Assembly: GCA_017430085.1 (NCBI GenBank)
Contig: JAFRNR010000002.1
Span: 1-64,000 of the forward strand
Direction of reading: 5' to 3'
Length of the DNA stretch: 64,000 nucleotides
From: Lachnospiraceae bacterium
GTDB taxonomy: Bacteria; Bacillota; Clostridia; Lachnospirales; Lachnospiraceae
Under the pieces are notes generated by a model. That model worked only from the letters and a program-made list of their open reading frames with translations. It searched no databases and had not been told where the DNA came from. Positions 28,148 through 36,653 of the stretch are shown here, one piece after another; positions within the stretch are counted from its first letter, which is position 1; the number at the start of each line of letters is the position of its first letter. Made by a program: the position numbers and the translations under genes.

Positions 28148-28154
28148 CGTGTTG

Positions 28155-28169
28155 CTATAGTCTTTATAG
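28155..28169 (+). promoter_or_regulatory. LysR-type 15-bp dyad (candidate operator)
   Basis: CTATA-GTCTT-TATAG is a perfect 5+5 dyad that satisfies the T-N11-A rule for LysR-type regulators. One base on each side extends it to GCTATA/TATAGC. A second partial dyad, ATAG-N8-CTAT, overlaps at 28166-28181. It lies between the -10 box and the first start codon, and a LysR gene is fourth downstream. Confidence 0.55.
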
Positions 28170-28197
28170 CCAAATAACTATAACGATGAGGCGTTCC

Positions 28198-29526
28198 ATG
28201 GGACTGACCACTGAACTGGCTGCCGATCTGGCAGGCATTACCCGGATATCGGAGCAGGATAAAGCAGCTTTGCGGCTGCTGATCCTGGATTTTTTTGCGG
28301 CGGCTTTTGCCGGTTACCGTGTCAACACGGACTTCAACAGAGCTGTTGAAAAAGTGGTCTTCCCTGCCGGCGGAGAGCAGGAAGCGACGGTGCTCTTTTC
28401 TTCCCGGAAATACCCGGCGGGCAAAGCGGCTTTTATGAATGCGGTCTACGGCCACGGCGCCGAACTGGATGACGGCAGCAAAAGAGCCATGGGCCACGGC
28501 GGCGTGCATCTGATCCCGGCCGTGTTTGCGTTGGCGGAGAAGACGGGCGCCTCGCAAGATCGCGTCCTGACCGCGCTGGCGGCCGGATATGAAGCGTATA
28601 TCCGCATTTCGTCCGCGGCGCAGCCGGGGATGGTGGAGCGTGGCTTCCACTCGACGGGCTTCTGCGGAACGCTGGCAAGTGCCGCAGCCTGCGCGGTCCT
28701 GCTGGGCCTGGACGCGGACGGCATCGAAAACGCCATCGCCCTGTCCACGACCATGACGGGCGGGCTGCTTTCCTACGGTGAGTCCAGACCGGCCATCAAA
28801 CCCCTGAACCCCGGAAAAGCGGCGGAAAACGGCCTGTTTGCAGCGCAGCTGGCGGCCGCGGGCGTGAAAGGCCCGGCGGAAGCGCTGGAAGGGCCCAACG
28901 GCTGGTTCCATGCGGCAGCGGAGCATATCCATGAATCTATGCTGCGGGGCAGTGACCACCTGCTGCTGCACGACTGTTATTTCAAACTGTATCCGTCCTG
29001 CCGCCACACCCACTGCGGCATCGAAGCGGCAGCGGAATTGAGCCGGGAGGCCGGTCCGGATCAGATCGACCGAGTGAACGTGTACATTTATCCCAATGCC
29101 ATCCGGCTGTCGGGCCAGATCCGGCATCCCGCGGACGCGGACGAGACGAAGTTTTCCATCCATTACACCATGGCCTGCGCGCTGCTGAACGGGACTTATG
29201 GCATCAAGGACATGGATCCGCCGGATCTTTCCCCGCGGGTAAGGGACATGATCAGCCGTATCGAACTGATCCCGGATCCTTCCATGGAGAACCGGGAACA
29301 GGGCGTGCGTGGCGCGCGGGTGGAACTGCTGCTGAAGGACGGCACGGTCCGGGAGAAAACGGTTCTGGTCCCCAAGGGCGACCCGGAAAAGCCCGTGTCC
29401 GAGGCGGACATCCTGGAAAAGCTGAGCGTCTGCGCGGAGGACCGCCCGGCGGAGGAACTGGCCGCCCTGGCGCGGAACATCAAGGAAATCGGCGGGAATA
29501 AACCTTTTGTCTTCCCGTTGAGATAG
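28198..29526 (+). CDS. MmgE/PrpD family protein (first of two)
   Basis: About 442 residues. Family signatures AVYGHGAELDDG, GFHSTGFCGTLASAAA and YPSCRHTHCGIEAA are present. Characterised relatives include 2-methylcitrate dehydratase, cis-aconitate decarboxylase and iminodisuccinate epimerase, all acting on di- or tricarboxylates. ATG 28198 is preceded by ATGAGG and suits the family N-terminus; ATG 28186 is 12 nt upstream. It opens an operon with a TRAP-type permease, a second MmgE/PrpD gene and a two-part Fe-S hydratase. Exact reaction unknown. Confidence 0.9.
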   Translation: MGLTTELAADLAGITRISEQDKAALRLLILDFFAAAFAGYRVNTDFNRAVEKVVFPAGGEQEATVLFSSRKYPAGKAAFMNAVYGHGAELDDGSKRAMGHGGVHLIPAVFALAEKTGASQDRVLTALAAGYEAYIRISSAAQPGMVERGFHSTGFCGTLASAAACAVLLGLDADGIENAIALSTTMTGGLLSYGESRPAIKPLNPGKAAENGLFAAQLAAAGVKGPAEALEGPNGWFHAAAEHIHESMLRGSDHLLLHDCYFKLYPSCRHTHCGIEAAAELSREAGPDQIDRVNVYIYPNAIRLSGQIRHPADADETKFSIHYTMACALLNGTYGIKDMDPPDLSPRVRDMISRIELIPDPSMENREQGVRGARVELLLKDGTVREKTVLVPKGDPEKPVSEADILEKLSVCAEDRPAEELAALARNIKEIGGNKPFVFPLR

Positions 29527-29559
29527 TACTGCAAAGTACATAATAAGAAAGGAGCACTT

Positions 29560-30924
29560 ATGCCTTCTGCACTTACTTATCTGGCGATCATGCTGGCCGT
29601 GATCATCATCTGGTTTCTGCTGCTGAAGCGGCCCGTTTATGAAGCCGTTCTCATCAGCTTCCTGCTGCTGCTGACCATTACGGGCAAGTGGGGCAGTGTG
29701 GGCAAGTATATCGACACCGGTCTGAAGACTTCCCTGCTGTACTCCATGACTGCGTTTGTGGCCATGTCGGTGCTGCTGACCAAGACCAAGGTCATCGACA
29801 GCGCCATTGCCATCATCCTGGCCCTGCTGGGACGGCTCACCGGCGGTGCCGGCTACGTATCCGTCGTAGCCAGCTCGTTCATGGGCGCGCTGTCCGGCTC
29901 CGGTCCCGGCAACGTTATGGCGACAGGTTCCATCACGATCCCGGCCATGAAGCGTTCCGGCTTCCCGGCCGAACTGGCGGCGAACATTGAAAGCAATGCC
30001 AGCTACCTCGGCAACATGATCCCGCCTTCCGGCAACATCACGGCGGCCCTGGGCGCCCTGACCGGCATGGCGGCGTACGGCGCGGATTTCATCTCCCAGA
30101 GCGAATTCTGGATCGTCATGTGGGGCTGCTCCCTGTGGTTCATCCTGCAGCGCATCCTGACCGTGTTCGCGTTCTGCAAGGTCTATAAAGTCAAGCCGAT
30201 GGCCAAGGAAGAGATCCCGAACCTGAAGGAAGTCTTCAAGAAGGGCTGGCAGGGCCTGCTGCTGCCCATCATCATCCTGCTGCCGTTCGTGCTGGACTAC
30301 TTCTTCAAGAGCACGTTCTTTACCGCCCGTCTGGGCAAGACCGGCGCGAGCAACATGTCCAGCAGCCTGCTGATCTTCATCGGCGGTCTGGCTTCCCTGT
30401 ACGGCGTGCTGATCTGCAAGGACAGAAAGCTGGTCAAGCCGGGCAACATCGCGAAGATGTTCGCGGACAGCGTGAAGACGATCGCCCCCGCCATCGGCGT
30501 CTGCGTGTTCGGTTACATGATCGGCGCGCTGTTCACCGATATGGGTGTGACGGACGAGATGCTGGTCTTCATGCAGGGCCTGAACGTCGGCAAGTTCGGC
30601 CTGATCATCATTATCTGCCTGGTCACCTGCTTCCTGGGCATGGTGATCCCCGGCTCTTCGCTGGTCGTTATCTTCGGCCCGGTGTTCATCACCCTGCTGG
30701 TGGCCGTGGGCGTCAACCCGGTGCTGGCGGCGGCCATGCTGCCCTGCATCTGCGGCGTTATGTGCGGCATTACCCCGCCTCTGGGCCTGGGCATGTACGC
30801 CGGCATGAGCCTGGCGGGCTCCGAGTTCGGCAAGACTTTTAAGAACAACCTCTGGTGGGTGGCGCTCCAGTTCACTATGGAAGTCATCGTGCTGATGGGC
30901 TGGCTGCCCATCCTGGGACTGTAA
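29560..30924 (+). CDS. TRAP-type transporter large permease (DctM-like)
   Basis: 454 residues with about 12 hydrophobic segments. The two re-entrant hairpin signatures of TRAP/ion-transporter permeases are visible: GALSGSGPGNVMATGSITIP (about 108-127) and IMPP-type NMIPPSGNIT. TRAP systems import carboxylates with sodium using an external binding protein. No DctP-type binding protein is encoded in the operon. AAAGGAGCACTT precedes the ATG. It probably imports the substrate of the surrounding enzymes; that is inferred from position. Confidence 0.85.
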   Translation: MPSALTYLAIMLAVIIIWFLLLKRPVYEAVLISFLLLLTITGKWGSVGKYIDTGLKTSLLYSMTAFVAMSVLLTKTKVIDSAIAIILALLGRLTGGAGYVSVVASSFMGALSGSGPGNVMATGSITIPAMKRSGFPAELAANIESNASYLGNMIPPSGNITAALGALTGMAAYGADFISQSEFWIVMWGCSLWFILQRILTVFAFCKVYKVKPMAKEEIPNLKEVFKKGWQGLLLPIIILLPFVLDYFFKSTFFTARLGKTGASNMSSSLLIFIGGLASLYGVLICKDRKLVKPGNIAKMFADSVKTIAPAIGVCVFGYMIGALFTDMGVTDEMLVFMQGLNVGKFGLIIIICLVTCFLGMVIPGSSLVVIFGPVFITLLVAVGVNPVLAAAMLPCICGVMCGITPPLGLGMYAGMSLAGSEFGKTFKNNLWWVALQFTMEVIVLMGWLPILGL

Positions 30925-30936
30925 GGAGGCAAAGAC

Positions 30937-31227
30937 ATGAAAAACACTCTGAAAAAGATCGCCGGCGTCTGCAAATTGATCTTCGGCTACGGCATTATGA
31001 TCGTGCTGTTCCTGGGCGGCCTCACCTTCTTCGGCTATGTGGCTGCGCTGATCATCGGCGGCGAGACCGCGACGAATATGTGCACGTTTATTTACAAGCA
31101 GTTCATCCCCATCCTGATCTATGCTTCGACGATCCTGATCCTGTTCGGCCTGCTCTGCATGTACCTCTCTGGTGAGAAGGCCCTGGTTCCGGACAGCAGC
31201 ATGAAGAAGCATGAAGGAGAAATGTGA
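30937..31227 (+). CDS. Small two-TM membrane protein, putative TRAP partner
   Basis: 96 residues with two hydrophobic helices (about 15-38 and 54-76) and short charged ends. It starts 13 nt after the permease with AAGGAGGCAAAGAC as ribosome-binding site. TRAP small subunits (DctQ) normally have four TMs and about 150-180 residues, so this is either a reduced partner or an unrelated accessory protein. Its stop overlaps the next gene by 4 nt. Confidence 0.75.
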   Translation: MKNTLKKIAGVCKLIFGYGIMIVLFLGGLTFFGYVAALIIGGETATNMCTFIYKQFIPILIYASTILILFGLLCMYLSGEKALVPDSSMKKHEGEM

Positions 31228-32570
31228 CCGGCATGAATCGTTCGAAGGCGTTTATTGATCAGATCGAAGCGCTGAGTACGAAACCGATGCCGGAAGCGGT
31301 AACGGCCCGGATACGCAGGTCCCTGCTGGATTATCTGGCGGTGACCTGCGCCGGAGCCGCTTTTCAGAAAGAAAAACTGGACCGGTACCTGGCGTTTGCC
31401 CGGCCGGAATCCGGTGATTATACGGCCGTCGGGATGGACCGGCGGCTGGTTCTTAAGGAAGCGGTCGTTCTGAACGGGCTCAACGCGCACGCGCTGGACT
31501 ATGACGACGGGACCAACTCCGGGATCATCCATCTGGGCTCGCCGGTCTTTTCCCTGCTGCTGCCGCTGGCGGAGCGCTTTGACGTGAGTCTGGAGAAGCT
31601 GCTGCAGGCGGCGGTGCTGGGCTATGAGACCTCCTACACCCTGGCGGTCTCCATCCAGCCGGCGCACAAGCTGATGGGGTATCACGCGACCGGCACCTGC
31701 GGCGTGATCGGCGCGGCGGTGGCGGCGTCCTTCATGCTGGACTTCACGCCGGAAGAGCGCTTTCAGGCCTTCGCGGCGGCCAGCGTGGCGGCCAGCGGGA
31801 TGCTGAAGGTGCTGGACGACGGGTCGGAGCTGAAGCCGTATAACGCGGCGAAATCCGCGCTGCTGGCGCTGACCGCGCTGGACATGGCCAAAGCCGGCTT
31901 TACCGGCCACGAAGACCCGCTGGGCGGCCGCGGCTTCCTGAAAATGATGACCGGCCGGGACGACGTCGAACTGAAGGATGTCCTCCTGAACGGCACGTAC
32001 GCAGTCCAGAAATCCTACACCAAGCCGTACGCGTCCTGCCGCTATACCCATCCCGCCGTGGAAGTGGCGATCGGTTTCCATAACGAAGGGATCCGGCCCG
32101 AAGACGTGGAAGAGATCCTGGTCAGGACCTATTCCCTGGCGGTCCCGGGCCATGAGCATACGGAGATCGCGGGGAGTTATTCCGCGAAGATGAGCATCCC
32201 GTACAGCGTCGCGGCCGGGCTGATGTTCGGCCGGGCGGACCTGGCGGAGTTTTCCGAGGACCAGGTGAAGCAGGCGGATATCCTGGCGCTGACCCGGAAA
32301 GTGCGCGCGGAGGCGGACGACGCCCTGAGCGCGGTATTCCCGGCGAAGCAGCCGGCGGAAGTGACGCTGAAACAGACGGACGGCAGCAGCCGGACCGTGC
32401 GCGTGGATTTCCCGAAAGGGGAGCCCGAAAACCCGCTGACGGAGACGGAATTCCGCAAGCGCTATGACGCGATGATGGCCTACGGGCAGACGGATCCCGC
32501 GGAAGCGGACCGGATCTATGCGGAAGCATACCGCCCGGGCATCTCCGTCCGGGAACTGCTCGGAGACTGA
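31224..32570 (+). CDS. MmgE/PrpD family protein (second of two)
   Basis: 448 residues with NAHALDYDDG, GYHATGTCGVIGAAVAAS and YASCRYTHPAVE, the same landmarks as the protein at 28198. The two are clearly divergent rather than a recent duplication, judging by the matching but non-identical motifs. A GTG at 31224 gives a 4-nt overlap with the upstream stop and has GGAG 4 nt before it; ATG 31233 is the alternative. Two MmgE/PrpD enzymes in one operon suggest two successive steps, or a heteromer, on a carboxylate substrate. Confidence 0.9.
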   Translation: MTGMNRSKAFIDQIEALSTKPMPEAVTARIRRSLLDYLAVTCAGAAFQKEKLDRYLAFARPESGDYTAVGMDRRLVLKEAVVLNGLNAHALDYDDGTNSGIIHLGSPVFSLLLPLAERFDVSLEKLLQAAVLGYETSYTLAVSIQPAHKLMGYHATGTCGVIGAAVAASFMLDFTPEERFQAFAAASVAASGMLKVLDDGSELKPYNAAKSALLALTALDMAKAGFTGHEDPLGGRGFLKMMTGRDDVELKDVLLNGTYAVQKSYTKPYASCRYTHPAVEVAIGFHNEGIRPEDVEEILVRTYSLAVPGHEHTEIAGSYSAKMSIPYSVAAGLMFGRADLAEFSEDQVKQADILALTRKVRAEADDALSAVFPAKQPAEVTLKQTDGSSRTVRVDFPKGEPENPLTETEFRKRYDAMMAYGQTDPAEADRIYAEAYRPGISVRELLGD

Positions 32571-32592
32571 AGACCCGCTGACAGGAAGAAAT

Positions 32593-33498
32593 ATGCTGAA
32601 CCGCAAAGCTTATCAGTACATCAGAATACTGGCGCAGGAGGGCTCCTTCTCCCGGGCGGCGGAAAGCCTCGGGATCTCGCAGCCCTCCCTGTCGCAGTAT
32701 GTCATCAAACTGGAAAAGCAGCTCGGCGCGGCGCTGTTCGACCGGGGCGGGGGCGAAGTGAAACTGACGGAAGCCGGCCGCCTGGTCCTGGATACCGCCG
32801 CCCAGATCGAAGAACTGGAGCGGAGCCTGGAGATCCAGCTGGCGGATCTGGCGGAAGATAAGAAAGGGAGCCTGACCGTCGGGACGGCTCCTTTCCGATG
32901 CGCCGCGATGATGCCGCAGATCGTGAAGCGCTTCCACCGGAAATACCCGGGCATCAGCGTGATTATCCGGGAAGGGACGACGCGCGAACTGATCGAAGGC
33001 CTGGAGCAGGGCGTTTACGACCTGTGCGTCAGCGTGCTGCCGGTGGATGAGGACCTTTTCGCCTGGAAAAAGGTGATGGAAGAGGAGATCCTGCTGGCGG
33101 TGCCCGCGGACCAGCCGCTGCCGGCCGTATCGATGCCGGACCGGGCTTATCCGGCCGTCTCCGTTCAGGTGCTGAATGACCTGCCCTTTGTCAGTCTGAC
33201 GAAGAAACAGGTGATGCAGCAGCTGCGGGACCGGCTGTGCGCCGAATACGGCCTGACCCTCCGGACCGCCGCGACGGTGAAAAGTCTGGAAGCCCAGCTG
33301 GCCATGGTGCAGGCGGGCGTGGGCGCCGCGCTGCTGCCGGAAGGCATACAGGCCCTGAACAACAAGGACGGCGTGCGGTATTATTCCCTGGCGGAGAAAA
33401 AACTGACCCGCGACGTCGCCGTCATCTGGCGGAAGAACCGGCAGCTTTCCCGCCGGGCCCGGGCGTTCATGCAGGTGATCGGCGAAGAGGAAGCGTAA
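32593..33498 (+). CDS. LysR-family transcriptional regulator
   Basis: 301 residues. The winged helix-turn-helix lies at about 3-60 (SFSRAAESLGISQPSLSQYV), followed by a linker helix and a two-lobed effector domain (about 88-295). ATG 32593 has an ACAGGAAGAA ribosome-binding site and fits the family start; the frame extends upstream to 32518 but with unrelated sequence. It sits inside the operon on the same strand and probably regulates the promoter at 28119 through the dyad at 28155. Effector is likely a carboxylate intermediate (inferred). Confidence 0.93.
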   Translation: MLNRKAYQYIRILAQEGSFSRAAESLGISQPSLSQYVIKLEKQLGAALFDRGGGEVKLTEAGRLVLDTAAQIEELERSLEIQLADLAEDKKGSLTVGTAPFRCAAMMPQIVKRFHRKYPGISVIIREGTTRELIEGLEQGVYDLCVSVLPVDEDLFAWKKVMEEEILLAVPADQPLPAVSMPDRAYPAVSVQVLNDLPFVSLTKKQVMQQLRDRLCAEYGLTLRTAATVKSLEAQLAMVQAGVGAALLPEGIQALNNKDGVRYYSLAEKKLTRDVAVIWRKNRQLSRRARAFMQVIGEEEA

Positions 33499-33514
33499 AG
33501 GAGCGGAAAGAAAC

Positions 33515-34471
33515 ATGAAATTGATTTTAGGGACAATGACGTTCGGCGAATCCGTCTTCGCCCCGGACCCGGAAGCGTTCATCCGGGCGTTTCTGGAGGC
33601 CGGGTATGAGGAACTGGATACTGCCTACGTTTACAATAACGGAGAGTCGGAGCGGCTCATCGGCGCGGCGCTGAAGACGCTGGGCCGGGACCGGATGAAG
33701 ATCGCCACGAAGGTGAATCCCCGGATCACGGGCCGTCTGGACGGGGCCGCGGCCCGCGCGCAGCTGACAGAATCGCTGGAGCGCCTGGGCATCGAGCAGG
33801 CCGATACGCTGTACCTGCACTTCCCGGACCCGGCCACCCCGGTGGAAAGCGTGCTGGAAGCCTGCGGCGAACTGCACGCGGCCGGAAAGTTCAGGGAACT
33901 GGGCCTGTCCAATTTCCCCGCCTGGATGGTGTCCGAGGTGTGGTATCTGTGCGAAAAGAACGGCTGGCCGCAGCCGGGCGTCTATGAAGGGATCTACAAT
34001 CCCCTGACCCGCCGCGCGGAGACCGAGCTGAAGGCCTGCCTGGATCATTTCGGGATGCGGTTCTACGCCTATAACCCGCTGGCCGGCGGCCTGCTGACGG
34101 GCCGGTACGCCTCGTTTGAGGAAACGCCCGGCGACGGCCGCTTCACCCACCGGCCGAATTATCAGGGCCGGTACTGGAAAAAGTCCTTCTTTGAGGCGGC
34201 GGCGGTGATCCGCGCGGCGGCCGAAGCGGAAGGCATCAGCATGATCGAGGCGGTGTACCGCTGGATGCTGAACCACTCCATGCTGCGGGAGGAAGCCGGA
34301 GACGGCCTGATCATCGGCGCCTCCAAGCTGAGCCATCTGCAGCAGAACCTGCAGGCGGCTGCGGCCGGCCCGCTGCGCCCGGAGACCGTGCAGGCGTTCG
34401 AGGAAGCGTGGCAGATCACAAAGGCGGACGCGCCGGAATACTTCACTTTATTCAAAGGGGCAACGAAATAA
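33515..34471 (+). CDS. Aldo/keto reductase, AKR7-like
   Basis: 318 residues. Catalytic tetrad positions are visible: Asp and Tyr in ELDTAYVYNNGES, Lys in KIATKVNP, His in YLHFPDPATPVE. RFYAYNPLAGGLLTGRY and the GLSNFPAW segment match the AKR7 (aflatoxin aldehyde / succinic semialdehyde reductase) group. It should reduce an aldehyde with NADPH. Its stop is directly followed by the ATG of the ThDP decarboxylase, which generates aldehydes, so the pair looks like decarboxylation then reduction of a 2-oxo acid. Confidence 0.9.
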   Translation: MKLILGTMTFGESVFAPDPEAFIRAFLEAGYEELDTAYVYNNGESERLIGAALKTLGRDRMKIATKVNPRITGRLDGAAARAQLTESLERLGIEQADTLYLHFPDPATPVESVLEACGELHAAGKFRELGLSNFPAWMVSEVWYLCEKNGWPQPGVYEGIYNPLTRRAETELKACLDHFGMRFYAYNPLAGGLLTGRYASFEETPGDGRFTHRPNYQGRYWKKSFFEAAAVIRAAAEAEGISMIEAVYRWMLNHSMLREEAGDGLIIGASKLSHLQQNLQAAAAGPLRPETVQAFEEAWQITKADAPEYFTLFKGATK

Positions 34472-35602
34472 ATGCTGGACCAGACAAGAGTTTTTGAGAT
34501 ATTGGCGGAGCAGGGCGTGACCTTCTTCACCGGCGTGCCGGATTCCTACTTAAACGGCTTCTGCAATCACGCGCTGGCGCACTGCGGGGACCGGAACGTG
34601 ATCGCGGCCAACGAAGGGAACGCCGTGGGCATCGCGGCCGGCCATTACCTGGCGAGCGGCGAGATCCCCCTGGTCTACATGCAGAACAGCGGGATGGGCA
34701 ACACGGTGAACCCGCTGGTCTCGCTGGCGGACCCGCTGGTCTACGGCGTGCCGATGCTGCTCCTGATCGGCTGGCGCGGCCAGGGCGATACGGAGCCCAA
34801 CCATCCGCAGCACACCCGGCAGGGCGAGATCACGCCCGGCCTGCTGGAACTGATGCACATCCCGTATACGGTCCTGGAGGACGATGAGGCGTATTTCGCG
34901 GAAACGATCGCCCGCGCGGCGGAGCATTGCCGCACGAACCGCTGCTCCTACGGCCTGATCGCTCCCAAGGGCGTCATGGCGGCCGCGGACAAGCCCAACA
35001 ACGTGGACGACACCTACCCGATGAGCCGCGAGGAGGCCATCGAAGTGATCCTGGACTACATGCCCGAAAACACCGTATACGCGGCCACTACCGGCCGCGC
35101 GACCCGCGAGCTGTTCTTCCTGCGCGAAAAGCGCGGCGAGACCAAAGCGCGGGATTTCCTGAACGTGGGCTCCATGGGCCACGCATCCTCCGTGGCGCTG
35201 GGCATCGCGCTGGAAAAACCGGACCGGCCGGTCGTGGCCCTGGACGGCGACAGCGCAGCCATCATGCACATGGGCGCCCTGACCATGGTCAGCAAGGTCC
35301 AGGCACCGAACTTCCTGCACGTCATCCTGAACAACGGTGCGCATGAATCCGTAGGCGGCCAGCCCTCCGCGGGCCATCTGCTGGATTTCACGGCGATCGC
35401 GCAGGCATGCGGATATGAGACCGTCGGGAAAGCCGTGGAGACCCGGGAAGAACTGATCGACGCGCTCCGCCGGCTGAAAGACTGCGGCAAGGCGTCGTTC
35501 ATCGACTGCCGCATCCACAAGGGCCTGGCGCGCAAGCTGCCGCCCATCGTGTTCGACCACCGGGAGGCCGTCGACAGCCTGATGGAAGAACTGAAACACT
35601 GA
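34472..35602 (+). CDS. Phosphonopyruvate/sulfopyruvate decarboxylase-like ThDP enzyme
   Basis: 376 residues in Ppd (AepY) order: pyrimidine domain with GVPDSYLNGF and catalytic Glu48 in AANEGNAVGIAAGHY, then the pyrophosphate domain with ALDGDSAAIMHMGAL ... NNGAHESVGGQP. These enzymes decarboxylate 3-phosphono- or 3-sulfopyruvate. No PEP phosphonomutase gene is present, so phosphonate synthesis is not supported. The substrate here is probably another 3-substituted pyruvate derived from the imported carboxylate. Start is immediately after the reductase stop (TAAATG). Confidence 0.88.
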   Translation: MLDQTRVFEILAEQGVTFFTGVPDSYLNGFCNHALAHCGDRNVIAANEGNAVGIAAGHYLASGEIPLVYMQNSGMGNTVNPLVSLADPLVYGVPMLLLIGWRGQGDTEPNHPQHTRQGEITPGLLELMHIPYTVLEDDEAYFAETIARAAEHCRTNRCSYGLIAPKGVMAAADKPNNVDDTYPMSREEAIEVILDYMPENTVYAATTGRATRELFFLREKRGETKARDFLNVGSMGHASSVALGIALEKPDRPVVALDGDSAAIMHMGALTMVSKVQAPNFLHVILNNGAHESVGGQPSAGHLLDFTAIAQACGYETVGKAVETREELIDALRRLKDCGKASFIDCRIHKGLARKLPPIVFDHREAVDSLMEELKH

Positions 35603-35613
35603 TAACAACGCGC

Positions 35614-35633
35614 GGCCGCTGTCCGCAGCGGCC
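35614..35633 (+). other. Intercistronic GC hairpin
   Basis: GGCCGCTG pairs with CAGCGGCC around a TCCG tetraloop, with no T-tract. It sits between the decarboxylase and the U32-like gene. It could stabilise mRNA ends or attenuate expression rather than terminate. Confidence 0.6.
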
Positions 35634-35674
35634 CGGACGACCGGAATACAAATCAGAACAGAAAGGAATACATC

Positions 35675-36580
35675 ATGAACAGCATGCAGAAGACCCGCGA
35701 GTTTTTAAAAACGATCGGCCTCCCCGGCGGGGACGCCTATGACCTGCCCACCTCCGAAAAGCGTTTCGCGGACGGCGGACAGTACCGCTTCGAAGTGCCC
35801 GGCATCCAGGGCCCCAAGGTCATGAAGGCCCTGCTGGAGGCCATTGAAGGCTACGGCCTGTACCTGCACCGCGTGACCCAGACCCAGGGCATCATGCGCC
35901 TGACGGACCAGGAGATCGGCAAGATGGTGGAACTGGCCCACGAATATCAGACGGACCTGATCCTGGCCATCGGCCCGCGCGCCACTACGGACACCTCCGC
36001 CTCCGTGCATACCGAGGAAGGCGTGCGCATGGGCTACCGCCTGCGCGGCCAGGAGCAGATCGTGCGCGCCGTGGAAGACGTCAAGCGCGCCGCCCGCCTG
36101 GGCTGCCGCGGCTTCCTGGTCTACGACGAGGGCTGCCTGTGGGTGCTGAGCGAGATGCGCAAAGCCGGCGAGATCCCGGAGGACTGCCATTTCAAGCTGT
36201 CCGCCCACATGGGCCACGGCAATCCCGCGTCCGCAAAGCTGATGGAAAGCATCGGCGCGGACTCCATCAACCCGGTGCGCGACATCCAGCTGCAGATGCT
36301 GGCGGCCATGCGCCAGGCGATCGACTGCCCGATCGACATCCACACCGAGAACCCTAAATCCACCGGCGGCTTCATCCGCCATTACGAAGTGCCGGAGATG
36401 GTCCGCATCGCCGCCCCGATCTACTTAAAGACCGGCGGCTCCGTAGCGGCCACCCACAGCTGGGACTCCACGGAAGACGACGCCCGCAAGCGCGCCAAAC
36501 AGTGCAGCCTGGTCAAGCGCATGCTGGACGAATACTATCCCGAGGCCGTCTGGTCGCCCCGCGGCAGCCTGAAAATGTAA
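35675..36580 (+). CDS. U32-peptidase-like TIM-barrel family protein of unknown function
   Basis: 301 residues, soluble. The order of motifs VPGIQGPKVMKALLEAI, LYLHRVTQTQGIM, IGPRATTDTSASV, GFLVYDEG and ESIGADSINPVRDIQ recalls proteins annotated as U32-family peptidases in actinobacteria and Firmicutes. A protease role is doubtful in this metabolic operon. The strand-helix alternation and the late PIDIHTENPKSTGG and IYLKTGGS segments look like a TIM barrel acting on a phosphorylated or carboxylated ligand. AACAGAAAGGAATAC precedes the ATG. Function not assignable from sequence alone. Confidence 0.8.
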   Translation: MNSMQKTREFLKTIGLPGGDAYDLPTSEKRFADGGQYRFEVPGIQGPKVMKALLEAIEGYGLYLHRVTQTQGIMRLTDQEIGKMVELAHEYQTDLILAIGPRATTDTSASVHTEEGVRMGYRLRGQEQIVRAVEDVKRAARLGCRGFLVYDEGCLWVLSEMRKAGEIPEDCHFKLSAHMGHGNPASAKLMESIGADSINPVRDIQLQMLAAMRQAIDCPIDIHTENPKSTGGFIRHYEVPEMVRIAAPIYLKTGGSVAATHSWDSTEDDARKRAKQCSLVKRMLDEYYPEAVWSPRGSLKM

Positions 36581-36618
36581 CGGCCGGCCTCCCGACAGCC
36601 CTCCGAAAAAACTGTACC

Positions 36619-36639
36619 GCCCGGAACTGATTTCCGGGC
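36619..36639 (+). other. Intercistronic GC hairpin
   Basis: GCCCGGAA pairs with TTCCGGGC around CTGAT, no T-tract, 15 nt before the start of the CitE-like gene and ending next to its AAAGGAACC ribosome-binding site. With the hairpin at 35614 it brackets the U32-like gene on both sides. Confidence 0.6.
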
Positions 36640-36653
36640 TGAAAGGAACCCTG

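Noticed and set aside
27802..31212. 1136-residue open frame on the minus strand
   Set aside because: Runs antisense through pseG, a terminator, a promoter and three well-defined genes; composition is dominated by His, Gln and Arg as in other shadows here.
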